A DNA stretch of 64,000 nucleotides from Phoronis australis. Its lineage: Eukaryota > Phoronida > Phoronidae. Below the pieces are notes generated by a model. That model worked only from the letters and a program-made list of their open reading frames with translations, did no database searches and was not told the DNA's origin. Shown piece by piece: positions 24,610 to 36,077 of the stretch. How positions within the stretch are numbered: the stretch's first letter is position 1; each line of letters starts with the position of its first letter. Both the position numbers and the translations under genes were made by a program. Location: the NCBI GenBank assembly GCA_002633005.1, contig NMRA01000366.1, positions 178,768-242,767 of the forward strand, read 5' to 3'.

Positions 24610-26950
24610 GTGCACGCGTCGCCTGACACGCAGTCAGCAGGTGGCAATTTGTTTAAATTTTGATTCTTATTTTTCAAAACACAGCCGTAATGTCGCGTGG
24701 AAGAAGTGCCGACTTGTTATTATTAGTGTTTTGATTACAACACTTACGAGCATAAATAACCCTATTTACACCAGACCAGTGACCAGACGTACCAATATTT
24801 TCTGGCAAAACAAAAATATTGCCCTTGATGTTAAGAGCGGAAATACAAGTCGACTATACAGTCAACTACACCTAAAGAGGTTTTCACTGTTACCATTGAA
24901 TATAAGGCACAACGTAAGCGTGCGGAACTTGAATTAATTACAATTTTAAATGGCATTGTTAACACACGATAACAGTTTATTTATGAGTATTTTTAATCGG
25001 TGTCTCCACCTGAATCAAAGAAAAGAGGAACCATCGTAGATCAAAGCTCCTCTGAAAACCAAGACATATTGGCAAAAACTCTCCTAAAGCCGACCGGAAA
25101 CCATTCTTTCTATTTTTTTACAAAGGCGGTTATTATGTAGAGGCACCTGAACACCTGAACCTGTAATAGTTGTATCTGATCGTAAAATGGAATTTCCTAT
25201 AGATCAAACACGTTTTCGTTTTTTACCACTGCTGCAAAACTTGTTAGCATAAATTGCGACTGAAATAGTGGATCTTCTGTCTTTTATTGACGTAGTTTGA
25301 TAACTCTTCTCTAAACCAACCATGGGATATAAAGGAAGACGTGCACGCCCACGTTAGGTTCTGCTGAAATCCAATCTGCCAAATATTGACCTTCGGCCTT
25401 TGAAGGTCGTCAACGAAGCAAATAGTCCCACAATGGCATTTTGCTCCAAGTCATGATAACAAATTCATTCAATTTTATTCTGATTCGGACACCGTTCATG
25501 TAACCATCCATTTCGAGTGTATTCGAGTGGACATCCAATTTCCAGCATGAATGGGCTCGATGTCAGAGAGTAGAGACCTAATTTAAGTATAATAGTAAAT
25601 TACGGCCAGTCATCGAAGACGCTATCATTATCCACCGAAATTTAGGTGATCGTGAAAATCGTGTGAACCAGTGCATCGTCCGAGGTTGTGCAATTTCATT
25701 GAAACATCGTGACAGTTTTAATTTAATAATAGATTGACGTTAATTTTGTAGTTCAAGATGGACTTAAGGCGAAATTTAAGTATTAAGTAATCCACTTTGC
25801 GTAGAAAATTTCCTATCGTTGAGGAATTTCTCCGAGGCTTCAGTTTTGTCTGGACATTTCCACGTTTAAAATTTACAAAAAAGTTGCATCGGATGCCATG
25901 GAGATTCTTACGTTATTTTAGTAAACTTCACACATAAACTATACGTTCCCGGTGTTTTCAAGTCTCGCGTCGACATTTTTGACAATCGCATCTCACAACC
26001 ATTGACAGGTTTATGTTTACGTTTACATATTTTGCAAGTTTAAGAGCTCAATTCATTTCTTTCACTTCTCTTCTTCAAATTAATGTAATATATTCGATGT
26101 AACAGACATAGAAAAGCAGTGATTTATTTCATATCATGCAGAAATAGTTATTCAAATATGCTAAGTGGTCAAATACATCTACACCTTTGTTTCAAGTGAA
26201 TTCAATTAGAACGTCATTCAACCATAATCCTTACACAGACGAAAGGGCCAGCTGAAAATTTGTCTCAATAGAATTGTACAAACTCCAATATGCATCACAA
26301 TTCGCATGTATATTAACACATATCGATATCACAATCTCCTGTAATAACACGCCTGTAATGCGTTATCAAAACACAAACGGTAATTAGTGTACATGCGAAC
26401 GCCGGCAATTTATTGCGACACTAACTGATGAACACAGAGTCTGATGATTCCAAGCAAATACAGTATACTAAAAAAATGCCTTTCCTTCGTGTATTACACG
26501 TATAGGTCAGTCATAACAAATGATTTCTTTACGCCAGCATTCCAAATCTTTTACATCTGTGGAAATCGAGCTTGCGACGCACATTAATTTCACGGGACAT
26601 CTGTCGAACATAAAAGTAATTCTTATGAATTCAGTAAAACCATCACGTGTTTTCTCTTAGGGAAACAGTTTGACGAATGCTTCCTGATGCCAAAAGTGGT
26701 CACTAAAGATGGATATGATACGACTTGGAAAACATTTATAGCTCGCATGTCTGCGTTTATTGCTTGAGATCGACAATGGAGACGACTAAAGGGTATTTAA
26801 ACAGTACACACCATGGACTTTTGGACATTTTGAATTACCGCTGGCCACAGACTAAATGTATGACGTAAAATTTAGCTAAACCCATGTTTATTTTGTGTAA
26901 TTAGCTCGAAATTTTGATTTTTCTTTCAATTTTGCCAATTTTCACATTTG
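24610..26950. other. Gene-free stretch
   Basis: No exon, RNA gene or repeat could be supported. It is AT-rich, with scattered homeodomain-like TAAT cores that are expected by chance at this composition. Confidence 0.5.
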
Positions 26951-26958
26951 CCACCATG

Positions 26959-26966
26959 TGACGTCA
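26959..26966 (+). promoter_or_regulatory. Perfect CRE motif upstream of the 88-residue ORF
   Basis: TGACGTCA, the consensus CREB/ATF site, 38 bp before the ATG at 27005. It also overlaps the left inverted repeat of the proposed element, so it may be a transposon terminus rather than a promoter site. Confidence 0.4.
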
Positions 26967-27004
26967 TGGGTTGAACACAAGAGATCAGTGACTAGTATTG
27001 AACA

Positions 27005-27271
27005 ATGGCGGAGAGCAGGGAATTTGAAAGCGACGACGATTATGAGCAAGAATTGAACAAATACTATGAAGAAACGTACGGGAATGGTGGCCAGGATGAG
27101 GAAATGGGGTTGCACGAAAGCGAGAACAAGTTTAATGTGCTTCCGGCTGCGTACTTTTCTACTTTGAGCCTTACGAACTGGATCCTACCGCGAGAGAAGC
27201 GGCCTCGGGCTCAGCGAGTCAACCCAGTCATCACAGACGATCCTGAATTAAGAGATGATGTTTCTAAATGA
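27005..27271 (+). CDS. 88-residue acidic protein of unknown function
   Basis: Unrecognised. The ATG has a fair context (AACAATGGCG) and opens an acidic N-terminal half (FESDDDYEQELNKYYEET), followed by a more hydrophobic segment with LSLTNWILPREKRPR, a possible basic patch. Two TGA stops occur back to back (27269-27274). The same frame then stays open to 27601, so a longer ancestral protein broken by the stops is possible. It lies inside the inverted-repeat pair described above. An AATAAA at 27728-27733 could end its transcript, but that is outside the right repeat. It may be a real small gene, a first exon, or a decayed element ORF. Confidence 0.45.
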   Translation: MAESREFESDDDYEQELNKYYEETYGNGGQDEEMGLHESENKFNVLPAAYFSTLSLTNWILPREKRPRAQRVNPVITDDPELRDDVSK

Positions 27272-27604
27272 TGAATATTGCCCTTTATTGAACCAGGCCT
27301 TCATCGTAACGTCTCCTGTGACTGGAGTCGAAACACGAGTCCTCAAATTGGGCAGAACACAGAGTGGCCCCGGACCGAATCGCTTGCCAGCTTGGTCCAC
27401 TATGACGTCCCACAGTCTCGTTCGGCGCACGAAGCGATGCCATTTCTGCGCAACTTTGGTGTCCTTCGGAACACAGAGACGTTCTCCGCCTGGCTGCTGT
27501 TGCTGCAGCCTCCGGAAACACATCTTTTGATCCCTCTACGAACCTTCTCGACGCTTCAAATGTACTTTGCTTTCTGTTCACTCTATACACTTTGTCTCTG
27601 ATCA
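27272..27604 (+). pseudogene. In-frame continuation after tandem stops
   Basis: After the double TGA the 88-residue frame stays open for about 110 codons to about 27600, with a protein-like stretch including SAHEAMPFLRNFGVLRNTET. A second frame (27255-27530) is also open, so this could be an effect of GC-rich DNA. No family was recognised. Listed as a possible broken C-terminal part of the element's gene. Confidence 0.25.
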
Positions 27605-27727
27605 GAACAGTATGGCGATCGACTTGGGTTCAACCCATGACGTTGTACATAATTATTATTTTTTCAATGTTTGCGCGTTTCTTTATGAGCTGTGCACTAA
27701 AGGCACTGAAATCAAGTAAGATAAAAT

Positions 27728-27733
27728 AATAAA
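27728..27733 (+). terminator. Candidate polyadenylation signal
   Basis: AATAAA followed by T/G-rich sequence, about 457 bp after the stop of the 88-residue ORF. It would fit the 3' end of a transcript from that gene. Confidence 0.35.
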
Positions 27734-27939
27734 GTTTATTTTGAGGTACTAGAGTCATGTTGTGTACACTTTAAAGAAAGTCGTTGTATTGTAGTAATGT
27801 TTTTCACGTGGCTTTACGGTACTAGTATCGGCAACTTTATTCTATATGCTTAATTATTAGTATTTTTAAATTAATATTTCTAACAATATTGTATTGTGGT
27901 ATATTGTCGACGATCGTGACGAAGACGACAACGATGTCG

Positions 27940-28240
27940 ACGATGGTGGTGATGATGTTGATGATGATGATGATGATGATGGTAATGATGATGGTGATGA
28001 TAATGATGGTGATGATGATGATGATGGTGATGATGATAATGGTGATGGTGATGATGCTGATGATGATGATGATGATGATGATGGTGATGATGATAATGGT
28101 GATGGTGATGATGATGATGATGACGATGATGGTGATGATGATGATGAAGATGATGATGATGATGATGATGATGATGAAGATGATGGTGATGGTCATGATG
28201 ATGACGATGATGATGATGATTGTGATAATGATGGTGATGA
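27940..28240 (+). repeat. (GAT)n trinucleotide microsatellite
   Basis: About 300 bp of almost pure GAT triplets with GGT, GAC and GAA variants. The poly-Asp, poly-Met and poly-His open frames on both strands are all products of this repeat. It shows strong strand asymmetry (purine-rich top strand). Confidence 0.97.
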
Positions 28241-28511
28241 TAACTAACGAAAATGATGGTTGCGACGATAAGGATTTTGTCTTCGGACCAGAAAATACCG
28301 GGGAAGAGCTCCTGTGTTGGCCACTTATAATATCCGGGACGCACGGCGCTCAGATGTGTGATCCTTTACACGGTCACATTTTCATTTTGCTTAAAGTCCC
28401 TGCACATCGCTGATGAAACTAAGCAAAAGAACTCATTTTCATTGCAACAGAACATTTTCATTGCAACAGAGCTAACTCCTCAGAACAGCTGCACATTTTA
28501 CCAAGATTTAT

Positions 28512-28586
28512 TGATGGGCGGCGCAGCATTGAAAAAAAGGGGGGACTATAGCCCCTCCCCAGCCCCCCTGTGGTGCACCGCCCATG
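28512..28586. mobile_element. Small foldback element with GGGCGG ends
   Basis: Inverted ends ATGGGCGGCGCA (left) and TGCACCGCCCAT (right), 75 bp apart, with G-rich and C-rich arms (AAAGGGGGGACTATAGCCCC) between. It looks like a tiny non-autonomous DNA transposon remnant. The family was not determined. Confidence 0.45.
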
Positions 28587-28599
28587 TTGCTGCGTTAAA

Positions 28600-31500
28600 A
28601 AGATTACAATTCAAAGGGTCGTTCATTCAATTACAATAAACAAGGGATTTGCAGAGTCTCCCTACAACAACAAATTGAAGAACAAAAAATTAGCATACTA
28701 TATTATCACGCAGTATATCTCCTTGTGGGAAAATCACGTGGACCTGGTTTCCCATCCTTTTAGATCCGCCTCTGTTCCTCAAATTATTTAAGTTATTGGC
28801 AACAGAAGCCCAGTCTATTGTAGCCGATTAGTCCGAATACATCGACTCGACAAATACATGGGCCGCGTACAGCAAACACTTAGGGCAGATGCTGTGAGTT
28901 ATATACCTTTGGCAAACAGGTTGATGGAACATACTCGTTCACCCCATTGACAGAGGCTCAAGCCTTTGATAGATGCATCGCACCAAAATCTAACAAACAG
29001 TTTTGATTTCTCCGACAGGATTTTCTGAGTGGGTTTTACGGTTTGCTTAATGGTTCTGATGCGGGATCATTCTCAGAGTATTTGAATGAATGCATTTATC
29101 ACATTGGTTATTATTGATAGTACTGATGCACACCCGAAGTAACTTTAAAAATGCAACTAAATGAACGTATTCATCAATTATAATTTCAATAAGTATTACT
29201 TAAATCTGCAAAAAAAACGCGCGTTTGGTCGAAGAAAAAATTTTCGATTTAGCCAACTTACCGCCTTCAAATTAGTCTCAACCAGCTCCCTAATCAGATG
29301 AGAAGTGATTTTTGATCTTGCAAAGACCAGAGAGATTCTGCAAAACAAGTAAAATGACACTCAATCCCAACTCAGTTTGCAGGGCCTTGTCCCTAGCAAT
29401 AACGAACTGTCAGGAATCACCCGAATTTCATCTAATTAATATTTTGGGACCAACTTCCTAACCATAAGTGGTTTAAGCCAAACGTTGTCTTTTGTGCCGG
29501 AAGGGTGGCTTAGTCCCTTAGGACCACCTGTACTCCCGTGTTTTGCACGACATGACGAGAACGCACTCGGATTATATTTTCAATTTGCCTGATGCTATCG
29601 TCTATTCTAAAAATACGTCAATTCTTGAAATATTTGGCACACAAATAATCACCAAATTTATTATTTTTTATGTTTGAAAGCTTACTAACTTGGCACTCTG
29701 AGTCAGCATTTACCAGGCGCGGTACAAATTTTAATAACAATTTTTGAGAAATTCCATATAACAAAACTTCATTTATTATTGCCTCAAAATATAACAGTAT
29801 CAACTAAACTTTTTAAATTTAATCTGCATTTACGTCATGGCAACGAAAGACTATTGTTTAATCCCTTTTATTTTTTATCTAGAATAAGACGGTTTTCGGT
29901 TAGTTCAATTTTTGCGTTGATCGGAAGCAAACACGTTTCGATATTTGCCAATGTTCGATCTCGGAGGTTCACGTTTGTGCCTTATTTCCTCCGTAATTAC
30001 TGTACATGGACGAATACGTCCCACACAAATTATGATACCGAGTCCCAAAAAAACTCAAACTGGGGAGGAAGGATTAGAATTACTGAAGGTTACAAAGAGC
30101 CCATATGAACTTATACACAACTTCTGAAAACTTCATTCAAAGTCCAGTGGCCCTCTCTAGTAGAGGGACAACCCGTATTTGAACATTGCGGGTGACCCCT
30201 CTAAATCAAATACGATCTATTTGCCCAAAGAAAAGTGCATCTATTAGAGACCTTCACTTGCCTACTGACGGCAAGATTTTACCCAATCATACCCCGGGGC
30301 TTATTTTGATTAGCAGTTCTCACGTTCTATAGATTACGTAACATAGCTCCAAATACTGTCTTTCACCAGCAGCATATTTTCCATGCTTCTCGCTCCCGGG
30401 CATATTTCTATTTGAAACTAAAATTTGTCTGAATGTAAATATTTTCCATGTAATCTTTTATTTTCAATTTCCTGCTACATCATGGTAAATGAACTGTTTG
30501 AAATTGCACTAATATTAATTTTATTTTGTTCTCAATTCACTAAAAAATCCGCATTTTGGAATGTCATTACCCATATACGCCCTTGCGTTTATTAAAAATA
30601 TTGAAGCCTATGACCCAAACGCTCTTATATATACAAAAAGCTTTAACGCATAAAACGAAGTGAGACCGATTCAATAGCTGCTGGTCGGCTGAAATGTAAT
30701 GAACTCACAGACGGCACCGCTGTCACGCGCTGGCCAAGGCGCTTCACAACATTGCGAAGGTCCTGTGTTACCACCTTGCACATATATTTCATTTTGCTGC
30801 AATCTTAAAGTTCGACTCAAGACTGTAAACTCAGAAAATCTTTATCTCACATGGCACATAACGGGAGTAACTTGTCCTATTTCACATTTTCTGAGTCACC
30901 TGACGTTTAACTTTTACACGCTGCAAAGTTTTCAACCGGAAGGACTTAAAGCATTCTAAATATAACAGGCGTGGTATTCGGAAGCCGGTGGAAATCAGAG
31001 CCTCTCTGACCAAAACTGAAGTTACGCATAGCTATAGTGCATTATCTGTTCCATTCACTTTTGATTTTATCAGCCTCCAGCGAAATAACAAATAATTCCA
31101 TTAAGCCGCATGCAACCATCAATTTCCCATTACAATACAGCGGTGGTGAAAGCCCGACACTTTCACTGGATTTTAATTTATTTCCGAGCCTGTACAAACA
31201 GAAAGGCTGCCCTTATACTCCGATTGGCTTTGAAAGGTTGGAACCGATTTCAAAGGAGTATATTTGGACAGTTACGCGAGCGTTCCTAATTGTTCCCCGA
31301 TACCGCTGCACGTTTGTGACTCTTCGGACACTGATTTTCACGGAGTCAACACTCACAAGGTATCTGCTTGTTTTTATATCATTCAGTGGCGACCCAGATA
31401 GAAACCTTGAGCTACCGGATAGCATCAGATAACACCAGCCCTTCGCGTTATGTGATACGATTGTTATCTGATACACGTACATTGTATACTCGTATACAGT

Positions 31501-32330
31501 GAAGTTTTATTCAGAATTTTAAATGAAGAGAACTTTTGTGAGATAAACACACCCGGGAATCTATATACCCAGTTGTATAAAAGGCCTGTCTTGTAGTCAT
31601 GCTTGGCCAGCTTGGCAACGAAGAGCAATCTGTCTAGAAAATAAAAATAAAAAAACACAGGTGCTTGGTAATCAGCGGACCTTATAAAGAGTTGAATATT
31701 TACGACGTTTGGGTTATACCACGAAGTAGTATTACATGAATCCACAATTTCTACCTTGCAATTTACCAATTTTATTTCATAAAGCGTTTGCATTGTTTGC
31801 AAATAGACTACTAACGAAAACGGAAAACTAAGAGGCTAGTTTTTGATTTATAAAAATTCTGTTGCACCAAACAAACAGCAAACTAGATTAGGGGAAGAAG
31901 AAAAGAAAAGGAAATGATTATAGAAACAAAATGGATGCATTGCGTTTCGAATGAATACAACTTTTTAAAGCAACGGTAAACCCGTGCTTTGGCTGTCAAA
32001 AATGAATGAGGTTACTTACTGTCAAAACATTTGGCTCCCAAATTACCTCTTCAGTTCAGGCGGCCCCCAAGTTACCTTTAATCTGACCAAGGAACAGATC
32101 GAGACCAATTTCATTATTTAAACAAAAACAAAAAATCCCTGACTTACGTAATTAAAATATTTCTAGTGAAATCTTGCACGAAATTGTGACTGAATGGTCT
32201 AACATATACTGATATTTTTGTTTATCAAGACGTCATTTTAGGATACGCTTACCGTCTTCCAAACTCTAAATTTCTTTCATTGAAGCAGTCGTGTCTATCC
32301 GCGTGATTTTTTTGTTAAACTCCATTACCA
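28600..32330. other. Gene-free stretch
   Basis: Only short, unsupported frames (for example 29779-30108 and 31037-31432). No domain, splice pair or RNA gene was recognised. Confidence 0.45.
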
Positions 32331-32339
32331 ATTTGTAAT

Positions 32340-32572
32340 CTCGAACGATCCCCCCGTTTAGCGAAGTTGGCAAAAAGGTCCGCCTCAGAGAAACAAAAGC
32401 TCCGAAAAAAGTAGAAAATGAGACAACTGTCCACTAAAACGTCAGGAACTACCAAAATTCGGCGAATGCACAATTCATAGCTTTGAACGTACTCCGTGAA
32501 ACTTAGTAAAAGGTCCACATTCTTAAAAATTCGAGCACCCCAATTTTTAGGCTGGGTGCTCGCATGATAAGC
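32340..32572 (-). repeat. Dispersed repeat family G, copy 1 (inverted)
   Basis: Its reverse complement aligns with 37045-37250: CACCCAGCCTAAAAAT, then GAATGTGGACCTTTTACTA, then AGCTATGAATTGTG, then TTTTGGTAGT, and TTTGTTTCTCTGAGGCGGAC. Substitutions and small gaps separate the copies. The overlapping open frames in both copies end alike (FCFSEAD-FA-FA), but I see no gene family. Confidence 0.75.
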
Positions 32573-32574
32573 TA

Positions 32575-35074
32575 CGTATCTTGTTTCAATGCTTTTTCGA
32601 GTACACGTTCAACTGTGCTGCAATCGCCCTGTTAGCAACAAAACAGAGCAGATGCTAAATTTCGTATTTCATTTTGTTATCTTTCAATAAAAAGAATTTA
32701 TCAACTCGTTATTTTCGGAGTAATTTCATTCACTGCCAACACCCAAACAGTGTGCATCTTCATCGACCACATAGCATCTATGTTACTGTTCTACAGTTCA
32801 TATTATCTTAGTCATCATTTAACTGCCTCCTGACTGAAAGGACTGTATTTTAATATTTCTGGGAGACAATAACCCCGGCTTAACCCAACGACGAGTTCTA
32901 CACAAAAAAAAACGCGTCACGCGACCTTTGTAGACTGTAAAAATATTGACGTTACACTTGCTATGGTCGAAGTCAGCGTATGAATGCGAGTTAGCGGCTG
33001 GTTACAATAATATTTCTGGTCTAGTTTAAATATTTTAAGGCTTAGGCTATTCGATTGTAAATATCGCGTAAACTATTGGTTTGATGCAAATAGGGTGCCA
33101 CCACACGCCAGGGTAATGAACTAGCGTTCACTCACTAGCTGCCTGTCGATTTGGTGCAAGAAACTTGTTAGCGAAATTTAGCCCATTATCACCTGGGCCA
33201 TCGCCCCCCTTTCATCATCGTGGACCCTTTTACGGAGCGCTGCGTGACGCAACTTAAGTGACTAAATTCTGCCGCGTATTTACGAGAATCCAGTCTAATC
33301 CCATTAAACGTTTCGCCTAAATCTAATCCCTTCCGCGGCCAGCAGTTAATTGACTGCATAAATAATATTTCTAAAGGAACTGACAAAGGCCACTAAGTCA
33401 AGTCGGCGTTAAATCATTCACGTTCGCGGATTCACTTACGGTTTAACTGGCAAAACAATGACCTGGGGGTAAATAGTCATAGTGTGCAGATATTTCATCA
33501 TTGTCAATATTACTAAAATTACAGAAAAACGTGTAAAATTCACCATTACATTACATTAGATAAGAATATGATGTTTTACTGCATAGCCCAACAAATATAT
33601 GTACCGGACAGCTATATCTTGGGTTATCGTTTTTCTCTGAGGATGTATTTAGTTCAAAATTTATATTATATTGCTTTAAAATCAACTTTTTTTCTTAAAC
33701 GTGTTCAAAAGCGCAAAGTTTCACTTTTGAGAAAAATTATTTTAGCTAAAACTGACTCATCAGGTTCCAGTGTTGCAGTTACGTAATTTCAATAATTCAT
33801 ATGTAAACAAGATTTAAAGGAATTTACAGAAATTGTTCTCATAATTATTTGCAGCATTAAGTGATACCTTTTACCTGTCTCTTGATTTATTGCTAATTTT
33901 CTTTCAGTTTTCACCAACGATTTGAAGAAACTAGGCTAAGTTATGTCAATTTGTTTTCTTTGATGGGTTTTGTAATAAATAGAACTATCGTGAGCTTCTT
34001 TAACAGCATTACAAGCGCCTGAAACAGATTCAAAATAGAATAAATATAAGAGATTATCGGTTCTCATAACCATACATCTTTACCCACATAGCACCACACA
34101 CGTAGCTGAAACCGAGTGGGTCCCTTAAAGTTTGTAAATTATGAATTATTCTCAGCTGGATATGGAGAGCTACTTATGTCGGCTATAGCACGTATTAATA
34201 TTACCACCTGGGCGGTACCGGCAGTAAAGGGAAACGCTCCCTTTCACAATATCATAACCCCTGACGGATAATCCCGCAGTTACAGTAGCTAATATGCGTT
34301 CAGACTCCTAAATTTCAAACACCTACATGAAAACTTTCAAGCGAAACGAATCAAGGTCTTATTGCAACGGGAATCTTATAAAAATGGTCAAAATATCAAG
34401 CGTACGAATCTTTGACATTTGTTGTTGTTAATATCGCTGAAGAAATTGATGATAAATCGTTCGTGCTCTATTTTCGTTCACACGTTTACCGTCAACAATT
34501 ATGAATGCGCATGCGTCCAGGTACAACTTAACTGCATGGGCCGGTGTGGTAAGCTCAGATACCAGGTGTTCCTTCGGAGTGTAAACATTGATCGCTTGTT
34601 AGACAGGACGTGTAGCTCTTGCTTCCAAGTTTTATCACAACTCTGCTGCCTATTGAAAAAGGACTCGGGGTAAGACACTTCTAATTTGATACTCATTATT
34701 TTTTCGACTTGTGCGAAAGCCTTGCAATCAGTATTTGTGAAGCAGAAGTATAGCAATTTTACCTCGACAGTGGGAGAAATCCGGGAATGCACGTAAAATT
34801 TATCGGTGAAACTTCACACGAGAGAAACTTGGAAAGTTGCGTTAATTATTTACTCTCAACCTAGAGAATAAGACTAACTACTATCATTCCTTTTCACACC
34901 GACTTTGTACAGTTTGTAAAACTGCTACGCCATTTATTCACAACAGTGGAATAATGCGAGTTTCAAGAATCGAACGTTTCCCGAAACCTTCAAAAAGTTA
35001 TAAGAAAATTTTTCTGTCGAATGTCACGTAAAATATTCACATCTCAACATTGGGTATTTCTCATTTCATTTTAG
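32575..35074. other. 5' flank of the forkhead gene
   Basis: No exon was recognised. A GC-richer patch at 33180-33420 contains two TCTAATCCC sites and may be an enhancer. A 3' splice acceptor-like TTTCATTTTAG ends at 35074, just before the forkhead start, so a 5' non-coding exon may lie in this interval. Confidence 0.45.
33180..33420. promoter_or_regulatory. Candidate enhancer with paired TAATCC sites
   Basis: Two identical TCTAATCCC motifs at 33294-33302 and 33322-33330 fit the TAATCC core bound by Otx/Gsc-type (K50) homeodomains, with a TTAATTG site (33356-33362 region) nearby. The patch stands out by higher GC. It lies about 1.8 kb upstream of the forkhead ATG. Function is inference. Confidence 0.3.
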
Positions 35075-35102
35075 TTGCTGATCCACGACACTCTACACCA
35101 CC

Positions 35103-36077
35103 ATGATCGTGGACCCGACTGCCAGGCTCATCGATCACCACGGAAACGAGATGACCGACCATTCCTCGTGCATGATGGCCGGCCAACATCAGCATGATCT
35201 GGGCCCGTCTCCCCCGCTACACAGTCCGCATCCCGACCACAAGGACTGGCCTAACAAGAACCAACTGGACGCCAAGTTAGACTCACTACAGCCTCAGCTA
35301 GCTCGACACACAACAGCTCTGTCCCAAGAGAAAAGAAGGTTTGCCGACGTGAAGCCGCCTTATTCGTACATCGCGCTCATAACAATGGCCCTGGAGAGTT
35401 CAGCACACGGTATGATGACTTTGAATGAGATCTATGCCTTTATTATGGACAAATTTCCGTACTTCAGAGAGAACCAGCAACGCTGGCAGAACTCAATACG
35501 ACACAATCTCTCGCTAAACGACTGTTTCATAAAAGTGCCGCGCGCCCCAGGCCGCCCTGGTAAAGGTAACTACTGGGGTCTTCACCCGGCCTGCGGGGAC
35601 ATGTTTGCCAACGGTAGCTTCTTACGAAGAGCCAAGCGCTTCAAGCTGCAAAAAATGAAACGCGATGAACATCACGCGCACATTCAGCACGTAAATTCCT
35701 ATGGACATTTCACCCTTTTCGGACCTCCACCGGGTGTTCCGTCTGGTTACAAAACGTCGCCTTACCCGTCGTTTAACCCACTGGCATTGTCGTCATTTTC
35801 ATCCCAATCGCAGCAATACTCTAGTCTCGGGTCGCAAGTCAAGTCGGAAGCATGGAATCAGTCGGTTGCCCCGTCTGCCTACCCTTCACCGTATTACCCC
35901 ACCGCGAGTGCCATGGCCAATCCTTCCTTGGGATCCTCAGCGCCATATCTCGCCGGACAAATGCACAGTAATGCGACCCTACCCAGCTACAGTCAACTAC
36001 CGCAGGCTCACTACGCGAACCAGTATTCGGCACACTCACAGTTAAGGCTTCCTACGGGCATGTCACAAACTGTATAG
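35103..36077 (+). CDS. foxAB: Forkhead transcription factor, FoxAB-like
   Basis: Complete 324-residue coding exon. The ATG follows a strong CACCACC context. Residues about 84-181 form the forkhead DNA-binding domain: [87 protein letters not shown]. The recognition helix ([15 protein letters not shown]) and wing residues are intact. The domain mixes FoxA-like ([11 protein letters not shown]) and FoxB-like (LHP-CGDMF-NGSFLRR-KRF) features, which is why I call FoxAB; FoxB or another class I Fox is the alternative. The N-terminus is His/Pro-rich and the C-terminus is rich in Ser, Tyr, Pro and Gln, probably for activation. It acts in the nucleus as a developmental regulator. A TTTCATTTTAG acceptor 28 bp before the ATG suggests a spliced 5' UTR. 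Confidence 0.9.
   Translation: MIVDPTARLIDHHGNEMTDHSSCMMAGQHQHDLGPSPPLHSPHPDHKDWPNKNQLDAKLDSLQPQLARHTTALSQEKRRFADVKPPYSYIALITMALESSAHGMMTLNEIYAFIMDKFPYFRENQQRWQNSIRHNLSLNDCFIKVPRAPGRPGKGNYWGLHPACGDMFANGSFLRRAKRFKLQKMKRDEHHAHIQHVNSYGHFTLFGPPPGVPSGYKTSPYPSFNPLALSSFSSQSQQYSSLGSQVKSEAWNQSVAPSAYPSPYYPTASAMANPSLGSSAPYLAGQMHSNATLPSYSQLPQAHYANQYSAHSQLRLPTGMSQTV

Larger units (their letters stand above)
26961..27643 (+). mobile_element. Candidate 683-bp element with terminal inverted repeats
   Basis: The left end (26961-26981) and the reverse complement of the right end (27623-27643) match at 20 of 21 bases; the shared start is ACGTCATGGGTTGAAC. The interior is clearly richer in GC than the AT-rich flanks and carries an 88-residue ORF from 27005. 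No convincing target-site duplication or transposase motif is visible, so the family is unknown. It could be a non-autonomous DNA transposon or a captured gene fragment. An alternative is a chance palindromic pair, which a 20/21 match at this spacing makes unlikely. Confidence 0.5.

Noticed and set aside
27837-28413. Poly-His, poly-Met, poly-Asp and Ile/Thr-rich open frames on both strands
   Set aside because: All are translations of the GAT/ATC microsatellite; six-frame openness is expected from a triplet repeat.
31464-31802. Third copy of repeat family G
   Set aside because: The translation shows a loose resemblance (F-AKLAKH versus FANFAKR), but the nucleotide sequence does not align over a useful length.
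35701-36045. 114-residue plus-frame ORF and its minus-strand counterpart
   Set aside because: They are out-of-frame shadows inside the foxAB coding exon.
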